Shown piece by piece: positions 47,191 through 55,925 of a DNA stretch of 64,000 nt (its first letter is position 1; each line of letters starts with the position of its first letter). A program made the translations under genes and the position numbers. The notes beneath the pieces were generated by a model that saw only the letters and a program-made list of their open reading frames with translations, made no database searches and was not told the origin of the DNA. The stretch is from Alcanivorax sp. (GTDB lineage Bacteria; Pseudomonadota; Gammaproteobacteria; Pseudomonadales; Alcanivoracaceae), in contig NZ_NVWY01000010.1 in the NCBI RefSeq assembly GCF_002733835.1, forward strand, positions 25,686 through 89,685. Direction: 5' to 3'.

Positions 47191-48288
47191 ATGAAAATAG
47201 TGCATTTAACGGTTGTTCGAGAGTTGCCAGGTGGTATCAAAAAACAGCTATTGTGTGAGTATCAGTCTGCGCGTGATACGCAGAGTTATGTCTGGGAGAC
47301 GCTTGCCTGGCATGACTACCCTGCTGAAAGCCCATTTGTACATCAAGTTCCAAAGTGTTTCCGCTTCATCTTTCTTCGGCAGTTTTTCGCTTGGTTTCTT
47401 ATTCTGAAGTTGTCACGTCAGTGTGATTATATTCTGGTAAGGCATATGCCTTTTGATATCTTCAGTCTCTTTTTTTCTCCTTTTTTTAGAAATCGAATTA
47501 CGGTTCATCATACCAAGGAAGTCGAAGAAATGGTGCTGGTGAGGCCGGGCTGGAAAGGTAGAATGGCGTCTCTTCTTGAGAATTATGCTGGTCGTTTTGC
47601 TCTTAAGCGAAATTTTGCCATTGCTGGGGTTACACAGGAAATAGTTGACTATCAATGTCTACGAGCTGGTGGCCTGGTGCCTGGTTTTGTGTATCCAAAT
47701 GGCATTGACACTAATTCAGTAGCCCTGCTTGATGATTATCGTTCAGGTGGGACGTTTAACCTTGCGTTCATTTGCACAGAATTTTCATCTTGGCATGGTT
47801 TGGAACGCTTGTTTGATAGCGTACAGGTGAGCATGGATGCAGATTGCGCAATCACGATTAAGGTGCACCTTATCGGCAGGCTGTCTGAGCACCAGAGAGA
47901 GATCATCAATGGGAGTGACGTCTTGACCAGCGTTTTCGTGGAGCATGGTGTCTTATCAGAGAATGAATATAGAGCGGTGATGAATATCTGCGATGCGGGT
48001 ATAGGCTCTCTTGCATTGGAGGAAAAGGGTCTTCGAGAAGCTTCAACGCTAAAGGTTAGAGAGATGTTGGCGATGGGGTTGCCCGTGGTGTCAGGCCATG
48101 TGGACTCATCATTGCCTGAGGATTTTCCTTTTTATGAGGTTTACCCAGAAGGGAATGTAGATCTGAAGAAGGCGGCCAGGTTGTTCGGCGGAAGGAAGTT
48201 TGATCGTCAGGAAGTTCGGATGGCGGCAGAACCTTTCATTACCAAGGCAAATGCGATGAAAGGTGTTGTTGATTTTCTAGTCTCTTAG
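47191..48288 (+). CDS. glycosyltransferase (GT4-like)
   Basis: Probable GT-B glycosyltransferase (365 aa). N-terminal VHLTVVRELPGGIKKQLLCE, ITVHHTKEVEEMVLVRPGW, GFVYPNGIDT and a donor segment CDAGIGSLALEEKGLREAS followed by TLKVREMLAMGLPVVSG match GT4 organisation. Donor sugar is unknown. It ends 6 bp from the stop of the convergent sugar transferase gene, with no obvious terminator between them. Confidence 0.84.
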   Translation: MKIVHLTVVRELPGGIKKQLLCEYQSARDTQSYVWETLAWHDYPAESPFVHQVPKCFRFIFLRQFFAWFLILKLSRQCDYILVRHMPFDIFSLFFSPFFRNRITVHHTKEVEEMVLVRPGWKGRMASLLENYAGRFALKRNFAIAGVTQEIVDYQCLRAGGLVPGFVYPNGIDTNSVALLDDYRSGGTFNLAFICTEFSSWHGLERLFDSVQVSMDADCAITIKVHLIGRLSEHQREIINGSDVLTSVFVEHGVLSENEYRAVMNICDAGIGSLALEEKGLREASTLKVREMLAMGLPVVSGHVDSSLPEDFPFYEVYPEGNVDLKKAARLFGGRKFDRQEVRMAAEPFITKANAMKGVVDFLVS

Positions 48289-48294
48289 ACTAGA

Positions 48295-49575
48295 TTATCG
48301 TGCCCCAAACCCGGTAAGGACCGTTCTGATAGTCTTGATAATTATCAGAAGGTCGAGCCACAGCGACAGGTGCTTGATGTAGTAAAAGTCATGCTCGACT
48401 TTTTCACGGGTGCTTTCGGTGCAGGTGGCATATCCCTGCATTACTTGCGCCCAGCCTGTAATGCCGGGTTTTACGGTGTGCCGGTAACTGTAGAAGGGGA
48501 CCTCCTCTTCGAATTTTTCAACGAAACCTGGCTGTTCGGGTCTGGGCCCAATAAGGCTCATATGACCAGTGAAGACGTTGATGAACTGAGGAAGTTCGTC
48601 CAGCCGTAGCTTTCTAATGATAGCGCCCACTCGGGTAATTCGGTGCTGGTCCATGTCGGCAAATCGTGGAGTTTGATCGTCACAGATTCGCATCGAGCGA
48701 AATTTGTACATTTTGAAGGTCTTGTTTTTCTGACCGACTCTTTCCTGAATAAACATTGCTGGGCCTTTTGATTCAAGGCGAATCACTAAGGCGAGAATGA
48801 TGCAGGCTGGTGTGATGAGTGGGAGTATCAGTATTGTAATTAGTAGATCCATCGCTCGTTTGACGAGTTGGTATCCCTGGCTTGGGTGGAACGAGTCCAT
48901 ATCATGGATGTTTAGTTTGTTTAGGCTGACCTTTCCTGAGAGTGCCTCGATAAAGGATTTCGTTGCAATCACAGGAAGGCCGGTGGAGCTGTGTTTGGCG
49001 ATAAAACGAAGCCATTCGTTCGATAGTTCCTGATCCACATCGACGATGATTCCATCGTATCGTGTGGTTTCAAGGTCTGGTTTTTCCAGCGCCCTGATGA
49101 CGACATTGGTGTCGTTGAATGTGGGAATAGATTCTCCGTAAGGAATCCAGGCAAATTTTAGATTTCGATAATGCCGGCTGATCAGGAAATTTGCCGCTTG
49201 CGCAATGATTATCAAGGCAAAACCGCTAAACAGTGTACTGCGTGAATAGCCAAACCGAAGAGCAAGAATGACCAGAATGCTGAGTCCCATGAGTGAAAGG
49301 CTGATCGAGAGGCTGTAAGGGATGCTGCGTCCGCCGGGAAAGCGGATGAGTTTGCGACTCAGAAGTGCGTAGCCTAAATAGATGAGCGCCAGTGTGATTT
49401 GGGAATTGATGACGTTGGGATCATACTCAAGGGTTATTTTGCCAAAAGTGAAAATCTGACTTCCCAGTAGAATAAAGAGTAGCCCTGCGACATGGCCAAT
49501 AACCGGGTTCAGCAGGAGGCGCTCATGTAAGCGGGTATGTCGAGCTGGATTGATAGGCAGTTTTTCAGTGGTCAC
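48295..49575 (-). CDS. second initiating sugar transferase (polyprenyl glycosylphosphotransferase)
   Basis: Phosphoglycosyl transferase (426 aa) of the WbaP/WcaJ-like group. Several N-terminal membrane segments (about residues 25-150) and a Rossmann-like central domain precede a catalytic monotopic domain. That domain has FIQERVGQKNKTFKMYKFRS, the D-E pair in LRLDELPQFINV, LIGPRPEQPGFVEKFEEEVP and RHTVKPGITGWAQV. It should start a lipid-linked repeat unit, probably with glucose- or galactose-1-phosphate. Its ATG overlaps the stop of the upstream GT gene by 4 nt (49572-49575). It is the second initiating enzyme in the locus and is on the opposite strand. Confidence 0.92.
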   Translation of the reverse strand: MTTEKLPINPARHTRLHERLLLNPVIGHVAGLLFILLGSQIFTFGKITLEYDPNVINSQITLALIYLGYALLSRKLIRFPGGRSIPYSLSISLSLMGLSILVILALRFGYSRSTLFSGFALIIIAQAANFLISRHYRNLKFAWIPYGESIPTFNDTNVVIRALEKPDLETTRYDGIIVDVDQELSNEWLRFIAKHSSTGLPVIATKSFIEALSGKVSLNKLNIHDMDSFHPSQGYQLVKRAMDLLITILILPLITPACIILALVIRLESKGPAMFIQERVGQKNKTFKMYKFRSMRICDDQTPRFADMDQHRITRVGAIIRKLRLDELPQFINVFTGHMSLIGPRPEQPGFVEKFEEEVPFYSYRHTVKPGITGWAQVMQGYATCTESTREKVEHDFYYIKHLSLWLDLLIIIKTIRTVLTGFGAR

Positions 49576-50636
49576 TGGTGGTCTCTGTTGGTTTGAGGCA
49601 AATAGGCGGCCAGATATGACTCCTTGAGAGGTTCGAGCCAGGCATCCTTTGCGGTGTCTTGGGCGTTGTCCAGGTATTCATTTTGCGAGGTTATGAGTGC
49701 CTGTATGGCCTTGATAATCGCATCTTGGTCGTTGCTGCAAAGGAGCCCATTTGGCTTTTCAGGCCTTATGAGTTCTCCGCACCCTCCCACGTCACTCATT
49801 AACAAAGGAATGCCTGCGGCTTTGGCCTCCAGAGCGGACATGGGAAGCCCTTCGCTGTCTGATATCAGGCACAGAGCGTGATGTTCATGATAGTGATTGA
49901 AGTCTCTAATCTCACCCATGAAATGAATGTTGCCGGATTTCAGTAGTTCAAGCTTATTTCGTTGCGGGCCGTCGCCGATTACCGTTAGCTGCACTTCCTC
50001 TGAGGAAAAGCTACGGACCGCTGTGATAAGCAGATCTGGCCGCTTGGGGTGCGCAAGCCTTCCCAGGTAAAGTAGCCGCAGTGGTCTGGCTGGGGGAGGG
50101 GGAAGGGGGCCGGTTGGGCGAGGCGTTCGGTTAAGGATTGTGATTTGTTTCTTGGCAGGTATTCGAATGTGCTCGGTGCTTTTTGTTTCATCCGCTTTTG
50201 AGACGTTAAGGATTAGGTCGGTCAATCTACTGAGTGAACGCTCTATCAAAGCGTAGAGCTTGGCGAGTTTGCCGCCGTTGTAGATAGCAGACCATCCATG
50301 AGAAACGTATATGACCCTTAGCTTTGGCAATAGTAACTTGACGAGCCGTGCATAAATACCGGCGTTGGCCGAGCTGGCGACTAGAGTCTGGATGTTATGC
50401 GATGCCAGATAATCTTTCAGCTGCAGAAGGCCAGAGAGGGATGGGAGTCGCTTTTGCATAGCGTTGAGAACCATGCTTTCGCCTGTGTGGGTGTCAGTCA
50501 GCCAGCCGCTGTCACCACAGATCAGGTGTGGGGTCAGATCGCCTTGAAGGAGTCGGATTTGATCCAGTGTCCAGCGCTGTGCGCCGCCTACTTCGGCTTT
50601 GGTAATTATGAAGCCGACATGAGGCCGGTTTTTCAT
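49572..50636 (-). CDS. glycosyltransferase family 4 protein
   Basis: GT4 enzyme (354 aa): N-terminal VGFIITKAEVGGAQRWTLDQ with the glycine loop that contacts donor phosphate, VIYVSHGWSAIYNGG, and a donor domain LLYLGRLAHPKRPDLLITA then ISDSEGLPMSALEAKAAGIP, where the EGLPMSALEA segment holds the E-x7-E motif. This is the start of a two-gene minus-strand operon with the initiating sugar transferase, so it may add the second sugar. It lies between the polysaccharide genes and tRNA-Asn. Confidence 0.92.
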   Translation of the reverse strand: MKNRPHVGFIITKAEVGGAQRWTLDQIRLLQGDLTPHLICGDSGWLTDTHTGESMVLNAMQKRLPSLSGLLQLKDYLASHNIQTLVASSANAGIYARLVKLLLPKLRVIYVSHGWSAIYNGGKLAKLYALIERSLSRLTDLILNVSKADETKSTEHIRIPAKKQITILNRTPRPTGPLPPPPARPLRLLYLGRLAHPKRPDLLITAVRSFSSEEVQLTVIGDGPQRNKLELLKSGNIHFMGEIRDFNHYHEHHALCLISDSEGLPMSALEAKAAGIPLLMSDVGGCGELIRPEKPNGLLCSNDQDAIIKAIQALITSQNEYLDNAQDTAKDAWLEPLKESYLAAYLPQTNRDHQ

Positions 50637-50745
50637 TGTCTGGGCTCGTCCCTAAGTAAAGCTGGCTATTGTCCCATTTTCATTGGTGAAGGGAAATTGC
50701 TGTCAGGGACCTCGGAAACGCTGGAGGAGCGACCGATCAGTACAC

Positions 50746-50781
50746 AAAGAAAAAGTCCGGCACCTTGCGATACCGGACTTT
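50746..50781 (-). terminator. Rho-independent terminator after tRNA-Asn
   Basis: Nine-bp stem (AAAGTCCGG/CCGGACTTT) with 12-nt loop. On the minus strand it is followed by TTTTTCTTT. It begins 8 nt after the tRNA 3' end. Confidence 0.85.
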
Positions 50782-50788
50782 CCTTATT

Positions 50789-50864
50789 TGGCTCCGCCTG
50801 CTGGGCTCGAACCAGCGACCCAATGATTAACAGTCATTTGCTCTACCAACTGAGCTAAGGCGGA
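50789..50864 (-). tRNA. tRNA-Asn (anticodon GTT)
   Basis: 76-nt tRNA on the minus strand. The acceptor stem TCCGCCT pairs with AGGCGGA. It has a D-arm TTAGCTCAGTTGGTAGAGC, anticodon loop CTGTTAA (anticodon GTT), T-loop GGTTCGAGCC, discriminator G and encoded CCA (50789-50791). It is followed by a strong terminator. It marks the border between polysaccharide and housekeeping genes. Confidence 0.97.
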
Positions 50865-50895
50865 ATGTCTTGAGGCGCGTATATTAGTGACGCCT

Positions 50896-50918
50896 CCCGG
50901 GGTCGTCAACACCCCGGG
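50896..50918 (-). terminator. hairpin after the aminotransferase gene
   Basis: Seven-bp GC stem CCCGGGG/CCCCGGG with a 9-nt loop, between the aminotransferase stop and tRNA-Asn. There is no T-run, so it is a weak terminator candidate. Confidence 0.3.
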
Positions 50919-50932
50919 GGTGCGTTTGTTGC

Positions 50933-52123
50933 TTATTTAGCCAATGCCTGCTCAATCCGGCGGATAGCTTCTTTCAGGGTGTCCATGCCGACGGCGAAAG
51001 ACAGGCGCATGCAGCCCGGTGCGCCGAAGGCGGAGCCGGGCACCAGCGCTACTTCTGCCGTTTCCAGCAGCAGGGTGGCCAGGTCGGTGTCGGATTCCAC
51101 TCCATCCATGTTGGCAATGGCCTCGGAGAAGTCCGGGAAGGCGTAGAAGGTGCCGTCACCCTGGGCGCATTTCACGCCGGGCAGGGCATCCAGAGCCGCG
51201 GTCAGGTAGTCGTGACGCTCCTTGAAGTGCTTGACCATCTCGTCCACGCAGCCCTGATCGCCTGCCAGCGCCGCTTCAGCGGCGGCCTGGCTGATGGAGG
51301 CCGGGTTGGAGGTGGACTGGGACTGGACCTTCTTCATGGCCGCAATCAGCTTCTGCGGGCCGGCTGCGTAGCCGATGCGCCAGCCGGTCATGGAGTAGGC
51401 CTTGGAGACGCCATTCATGACCACGGTGCGGTCGTACAGCTCCGGGGTAGCATTGACGATGTTGATGAACGGCTTGCCGGTCCACAGGATGTGCTCGTAC
51501 ATGTCGTCGGTGGCGACGATGATGTTCGGGTGTTTCTTCAATACTTCACCCAGTGCGGCCAGCTCTTCCAGGGAATAGGCCATGCCGGACGGGTTGGACG
51601 GGCTGTTGATCACGAACAGGCGGGTTTTCGGCGTAATCGCCGCTTCCAGCTGTTCCGGGGTGATCTTGAAGCGGCTGTTTACGTCCGTTTCGAGGATTTT
51701 TGGTACGCCGCCGGCAACCAGCACCATGTCCGGGTAGCTTACCCAGTAAGGCGCGGGGATGATGGCTTCGTCACCGTCATTCAGCAGGGCCAGGGCCATG
51801 TTGAAGAAGCTCTGCTTGCCACCGCTGGAGACCAGCACCTGGCCGGGCTCGTAGGACAGGCCGTTATCGCGCTGGAACTTGTCGATAATGGCTTTTTTCA
51901 GGCCGGGAGTGCCGTCTACCGGGGTATATTTGGTTTTGCCGGCTTTGATTGCTTCAATGGCGGCGTCTTTAATATGATCCGGCGTATCGAAATCCGGCTC
52001 ACCGGCACCCAGCCCAATAATGTCTTTACCCTGTGCGCGCAATTCACCGGCTTTGGCGGTGATGGCAAGGGTGGGAGACGGCTTGATGCGTTGTACGCGG
52101 TCGGAAAGGCTGATATCGGACAT
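50933..52123 (-). CDS. pyridoxal phosphate-dependent aspartate-type aminotransferase
   Basis: Class I/II aminotransferase (396 aa), subgroup I-gamma aspartate aminotransferase as widespread in Pseudomonas and relatives. It interconverts aspartate and 2-oxoglutarate with oxaloacetate and glutamate. The PLP lysine is K241 in GVSKAYSMTGWRIGY, with NSPSNPSGMAYS and ATDDMYEHILW as cofactor-site segments and R-x-SFA near the C-terminus (CMRLSFAVG). ATG 52123 has GAGGAG 4-5 nt upstream; the ATG at 52138 is less likely. It is transcribed away from uvrB. Confidence 0.94.
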   Translation of the reverse strand: MSDISLSDRVQRIKPSPTLAITAKAGELRAQGKDIIGLGAGEPDFDTPDHIKDAAIEAIKAGKTKYTPVDGTPGLKKAIIDKFQRDNGLSYEPGQVLVSSGGKQSFFNMALALLNDGDEAIIPAPYWVSYPDMVLVAGGVPKILETDVNSRFKITPEQLEAAITPKTRLFVINSPSNPSGMAYSLEELAALGEVLKKHPNIIVATDDMYEHILWTGKPFINIVNATPELYDRTVVMNGVSKAYSMTGWRIGYAAGPQKLIAAMKKVQSQSTSNPASISQAAAEAALAGDQGCVDEMVKHFKERHDYLTAALDALPGVKCAQGDGTFYAFPDFSEAIANMDGVESDTDLATLLLETAEVALVPGSAFGAPGCMRLSFAVGMDTLKEAIRRIEQALAK

Positions 52124-52252
52124 GCACTCCTCGTTCATCTAGAGAGTCGAATGGTTGCGCTTTTGACGCAGGATCGACGCAGAAAGGGGCGTGCATTTTA
52201 CCGGATCAGGCAGTGAATGTCCCGTATTTCCTTGAGGGTTGGGCTGGAGGTA

Positions 52253-52276
52253 TCGCGGTCGGACGACCGCTCCCAC
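52253..52276 (-). repeat. REP-like hairpin (GTGGGAGC type)
   Basis: TCGCGGTC-GGAC-GACCGC followed by TCCCAC, the reverse of the GTGGGAGCGGTC...GACCGCGA pattern common in pseudomonads. It resembles family 2. It lies in the 270-bp divergent region between the aminotransferase and uvrB, which shows no LexA box. Confidence 0.6.
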
Positions 52277-52393
52277 AGGTGAGTCGGAGCCATCACGCCT
52301 TTGCCATGCCGGCTCTGCTACACTATGTGCCGATTTTGAATCGTTCGATTTTGCTGTCTGCCCAAACGGGTGGGCGGATATCAGGAAGCCCTA

Positions 52394-54409
52394 ATGTCCG
52401 AAAGCCTGTTCAAGCTCCATTCCGATTACCAGCCTGCCGGTGACCAGCCCACGGCCATTGCACAGCTGATTGAGGGTATCGATGACGGCTTGGGTCATCA
52501 GACGCTGCTGGGGGTCACCGGGTCGGGCAAGACTTTCACCATGGCCAATGTGATCCAGCAGACCGGCCGGCCCACTATCATCATGGCCCCCAACAAGACG
52601 CTGGCAGCCCAGTTGTATGGGGAATTCCGGGAGTTCTTCCCGGAAAACGCGGTGGAGTACTTCGTTTCCTATTACGACTACTACCAGCCGGAAGCCTACG
52701 TGCCGAGTTCTGATACCTTCATTGAGAAGGATGCCTCGGTGAATGAGCAGATCGAGCAGATGCGGCTGTCGGCCACCAAGGCCATCCTGGAGCGCCCGGA
52801 CACCATTATCGTGGCCACGGTTTCCGCCATTTACGGTCTGGGTGACCCGGCCAGTTACCACGCCATGGTGCTGCATCTGGTGCGGGGCGATCATATTGAT
52901 CAGCGTGAGCTGCTGCGGCGTTTGGCAGAGCTGCAGTACACCCGCAACGAAATGGATTTCCGCCGTGCCACCTACCGGGTGCGCGGGGATGTGATCGATA
53001 TCTTTCCGGCGGAAGAAGAAAAAGAGGCGGTACGTATCGAGTTGTTCGATGACGAAGTGGAGTCCATCAGCATCTTTGATCCGCTCACTGGCGAGGTAAA
53101 CCGCCGCATCGGGCGCACCACCATCTACCCCAAGAGCCATTACGTCACGCCCCGGGAAACGGTGCTCAAGGCGGTGGAGATGATTAAGGAAGAGCTCACC
53201 GAGCGGCTGGCGGAGCTCAAGGAACAGAACAAGCTGGTGGAAGCCCAGCGGCTGGAGCAGCGCACCCGGTTCGATATCGAGATGCTGCAGGAGCTGGGTT
53301 ACTGCAACGGGGTGGAAAACTATTCCCGGCTGTTCTCCGGCCGGGCACCGGGTGATGCCCCGCCGACCCTGTTTGACTACCTGCCAGACAATGCGCTGCT
53401 GATTGCCGATGAGTCCCATGTGACCATCCCGCAGCTGGGCGCCATGTACAAAGGCGACCGCTCTCGTAAGGAAACCCTGGTGAGTTTCGGGTTCCGCTTA
53501 CCTTCGGCCATGGATAACCGACCGCTGAAATTCGAGGAATGGGAGCAACTGGCGCCGCAAATGGTGTTTGTGTCTGCCACGCCGGGACCCTACGAGCAGA
53601 AATATGCGGGGCAGGTGGTGGAGCAGGTGGTGCGTCCCACCGGCCTGGTGGACCCGAAGATCGAGATCCGCCCGGCGACCACTCAGGTGGACGATCTGCT
53701 GGGTGAAGCCAAGGAATGCATTGCCAAAGAGCAGCGAGTGCTGGTTACCACGCTGACCAAACGCATGGCGGAAGACCTCACCGAATACCTCAATGAGCAC
53801 GGCATCCGCGTGCGTTACCTACATTCCGATATCGATACGGTGGAGCGGGTGGAAATTATCCGCGATTTGCGTTTGGGCAAGTTCGATGTGCTGGTGGGGA
53901 TCAACCTGCTGCGTGAAGGCCTGGATATGCCGGAAGTGGCGCTGGTGGCGATTCTGGATGCGGACAAGGAGGGCTTTCTGCGCTCCGACCGTTCATTGAT
54001 CCAGACCATTGGCCGGGCGGCACGGAACGTGGATGGCCGTGCGATTCTCTACGCGGACAAAATGACCGGTTCCATGGAGCGGGCCATTGACGAAACGGAC
54101 CGTCGCCGCGAGAAGCAGGAAGCCTTCAACAAGGCCAACGGCATCACCCCGCAGGCCCTTAACAAGAAAATCCGCGACATCATGGATGACAGCGGCGGCA
54201 GCCGTTTCGATCGCAAGTACAAGGGCGAGAAGAAGGTGGCAGAGTCCGCCGCCGATTATCTGGAGGCCCGCTCACCGGCGCAGGTGGCCAAGGAAATCAA
54301 GGAACTGGAAGCGAAGATGATGGAGCATGCCAAGAACCTGGAATTCGAGGACGCCGCAGCCACTCGCGACAAAATTCACCAGCTCAGAGAGCTTGGATTT
54401 ATGCGGTAA
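52394..54409 (+). CDS. uvrB: excinuclease ABC subunit B
   Basis: UvrB (671 aa; E. coli 673), the damage-verification helicase-like subunit of nucleotide excision repair. Walker A is G40-VTGSGK-T47, the beta-hairpin region [20 protein letters not shown] starts near residue 96, the DEAD-like DESH is in [11 protein letters not shown], and the C-terminal UVR domain [20 protein letters not shown] binds UvrA/UvrC. ATG 52394 has AGGA 7 nt upstream, preferred over the longer frame from 52370. No LexA operator is visible upstream, so SOS control is not evident. Confidence 0.98.
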   Translation: MSESLFKLHSDYQPAGDQPTAIAQLIEGIDDGLGHQTLLGVTGSGKTFTMANVIQQTGRPTIIMAPNKTLAAQLYGEFREFFPENAVEYFVSYYDYYQPEAYVPSSDTFIEKDASVNEQIEQMRLSATKAILERPDTIIVATVSAIYGLGDPASYHAMVLHLVRGDHIDQRELLRRLAELQYTRNEMDFRRATYRVRGDVIDIFPAEEEKEAVRIELFDDEVESISIFDPLTGEVNRRIGRTTIYPKSHYVTPRETVLKAVEMIKEELTERLAELKEQNKLVEAQRLEQRTRFDIEMLQELGYCNGVENYSRLFSGRAPGDAPPTLFDYLPDNALLIADESHVTIPQLGAMYKGDRSRKETLVSFGFRLPSAMDNRPLKFEEWEQLAPQMVFVSATPGPYEQKYAGQVVEQVVRPTGLVDPKIEIRPATTQVDDLLGEAKECIAKEQRVLVTTLTKRMAEDLTEYLNEHGIRVRYLHSDIDTVERVEIIRDLRLGKFDVLVGINLLREGLDMPEVALVAILDADKEGFLRSDRSLIQTIGRAARNVDGRAILYADKMTGSMERAIDETDRRREKQEAFNKANGITPQALNKKIRDIMDDSGGSRFDRKYKGEKKVAESAADYLEARSPAQVAKEIKELEAKMMEHAKNLEFEDAAATRDKIHQLRELGFMR

Positions 54410-54414
54410 ACGTT

Positions 54415-54661
54415 TCTACAAGGCCGCTGTAGGAACGTAGCGGAGCGGAGTAACGCACGCTGGGCGGCCCCGGAAGGGGGGAGCGAAGCGAATAACGCCG
54501 CTTGGGGCGCGAACCTTGCGCAGCAAGGAAATTGCCCGCAGGGTGATCAGGAATATACCTAATCGCCAACCCCTCTAGAAAGATCGGGTGCATCCGCCCC
54601 CATTTCCTCGCCTAGGCTCGGATTCGCGCCTCGAGAGGCGCTCCTACAGCGGCCTTGTAGA
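54415..54661. repeat. 247-bp element bounded by perfect 20-bp inverted repeats
   Basis: The ends TCTACAAGGCCGCTGTAGGA (54415-54434) and its exact complement (54642-54661) enclose 207 bp without a gene. The element fills the space between the convergent uvrB and cysZ stops. It contains a family 2 REP at its right end (54621-54646) and a diverged one at its left. It looks like a small palindromic mobile or BIME-like unit. Confidence 0.75.
54621..54646 (-). repeat. REP family 2 hairpin
   Basis: GATTCGCGCCTCGAGAGGCG followed by CTCCTAC; minus orientation; inside the IR-bounded element. Confidence 0.8.
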
Positions 54662-54664
54662 GAG

Positions 54665-55447
54665 TTAGATGGGGGCCTTCTGATCCTGCGGTTGCGGTGC
54701 CAGCTGCTCCACCCAGATCAGCGTTCCGGCAATCACCGCCACCGGCATGATGAACAGGTTCACCAGCGGGACCATGGTCAGAGCCATGACGATGGCACCG
54801 AAGGTGAGTACCAGCCAGCGTTTTTCTTTCAGCCGTTCCAGCATCACTTCAAAGGGCACTTGACGGTTGTCGGCGCCGAAATCGATGTACTGCATGCCCA
54901 GCAGCCAGCCGGACCACAGGAACCAGATAGCGGATGCCAGCACGTTGATCACCGGGATAAAGTAAATCACCCCGACCACAAACAGGATCAGGACAGCGCG
55001 CCACAGCCAGTACCAGGTTTTACGCAGTTCGCGCTTGAAGGTGCGCACGATCATGGCGGGGATGGATTCGTCGTTCATGGGGTGGCCGGTAATCTGGATA
55101 TCCACTTTCTCGGCCAGAAAGCCCATGAACGGTGCGGCAATCAGCTGCACGCCAATGGAAAACACGCTGGCGAACAGGCCCAGCAGCAGAATCCACACCA
55201 GCACCACCGCCGCATCGACCAGGAAGTGCAGGGCGCCATTGAGGAAGCTCCAGAACCCGGTCAGTGCCCAGTCTGCGGTGGCGGCGGTGATCCAGCCGGC
55301 AATCCAGCTGCCGCTGAGCCAGTACAGGCCACCAAATACCAGGATATTGAAGATCAGCGGGATGATCACATAGCGCCGCAGCTCCGGGCTGCGGGCCAGT
55401 TTCAGGCTGCGGGTCAGGTAGGTAATGGCATCGGCGATCTGGGACAC
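54665..55447 (-). CDS. cysZ: sulfate transporter CysZ / EI24 family membrane protein
   Basis: Inner-membrane protein (260 aa; E. coli CysZ 253 aa) of the EI24/CysZ family, associated with sulfate uptake. Hydrophobic segments lie near residues 33-52, 70-110, 165-200 and 220-245. The segment IAAPFMGFLAEKVDIQ is the family signature. The GTG start at 55447 is chosen because AAAAGGA lies about 6 nt upstream and the product matches the usual N-terminus; an upstream in-frame ATG at 55483 would add 12 residues. It lies next to smc-zipA-ligA, as in other gammaproteobacteria, so it is probably ancestral and not part of the EPS sulfation genes. Confidence 0.88.
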   Translation of the reverse strand: MSQIADAITYLTRSLKLARSPELRRYVIIPLIFNILVFGGLYWLSGSWIAGWITAATADWALTGFWSFLNGALHFLVDAAVVLVWILLLGLFASVFSIGVQLIAAPFMGFLAEKVDIQITGHPMNDESIPAMIVRTFKRELRKTWYWLWRAVLILFVVGVIYFIPVINVLASAIWFLWSGWLLGMQYIDFGADNRQVPFEVMLERLKEKRWLVLTFGAIVMALTMVPLVNLFIMPVAVIAGTLIWVEQLAPQPQDQKAPI

Positions 55448-55925
55448 GGGCAATCCTTTTAAAAGAGACGCTTCATGCAACATGCTGCACGCAGCAACAC
55501 GAACACAGGTTGTGCTGAATGTTACCTGTGGTGCTTCGCGCTGCACAGGGTGCAGACACGTTGCGAGCTGCAGCCCTCTGCGGCACGGGAAAGCGAGAGA
55601 TGTTGGGAGGTTTTGCCGTAGACGTTCCGAATCCGAGCCTCGGCGGGGAAAGGGCGTTTCAGGCAGGAGCAAGACCGCAACCCGCGCCGTTGCCGAGGCC
55701 CTGAAAACATCAAATGCCGTAAAACGTGTCCGGGTTGGCGGCGTGTTGCTTGCCGCATGAAGCGTGCCGCGGCCTTAATCGGTATTGTGCCTGATGAATT
55801 CGACTGCGGTTGTCGCTAGACTTAGCCCTTTTAGTGCCCAGGTGCGCCGTAATCGCTTCAGGGGGCGGTGAAAACCCTTGTTTTTGCCCAATTTTTGGCC
55901 TGTTGGCCCGAGTTAAGCAGACACT
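55448..55925. other. 478-bp divergent intergenic region cysZ-smc
   Basis: No gene is supported. It contains an inverted pair of a GCTTCATGC...GCAACACG sequence (55470-55501 and 55741-55764) and GC-rich DNA in between. Short open frames here have no ribosome sites or protein-like composition. The smc promoter must lie near its right end; T-rich DNA is seen at 55870-55905, but no clear -35/-10. Confidence 0.5.
55470..55501 (+). repeat. possible dispersed repeat, inverted with 55741-55764
   Basis: GCTTCATGCAACATGC, then GCAACACG. The reverse complement at 55741-55764 shares GCTTCATGC and GCAACACG. It also resembles 8473-8503. Confidence 0.35.

Noticed and set aside
50789..50864. tRNA-Asn as attachment site of an integrative element
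   Set aside because: No integrase gene and no second copy of the tRNA 3' end seen in the window.
52139..52393. LexA/SOS box upstream of uvrB
   Set aside because: No CTGT-N8-ACAG match was found; CTGTCTGCCC near 52355 lacks the second half.
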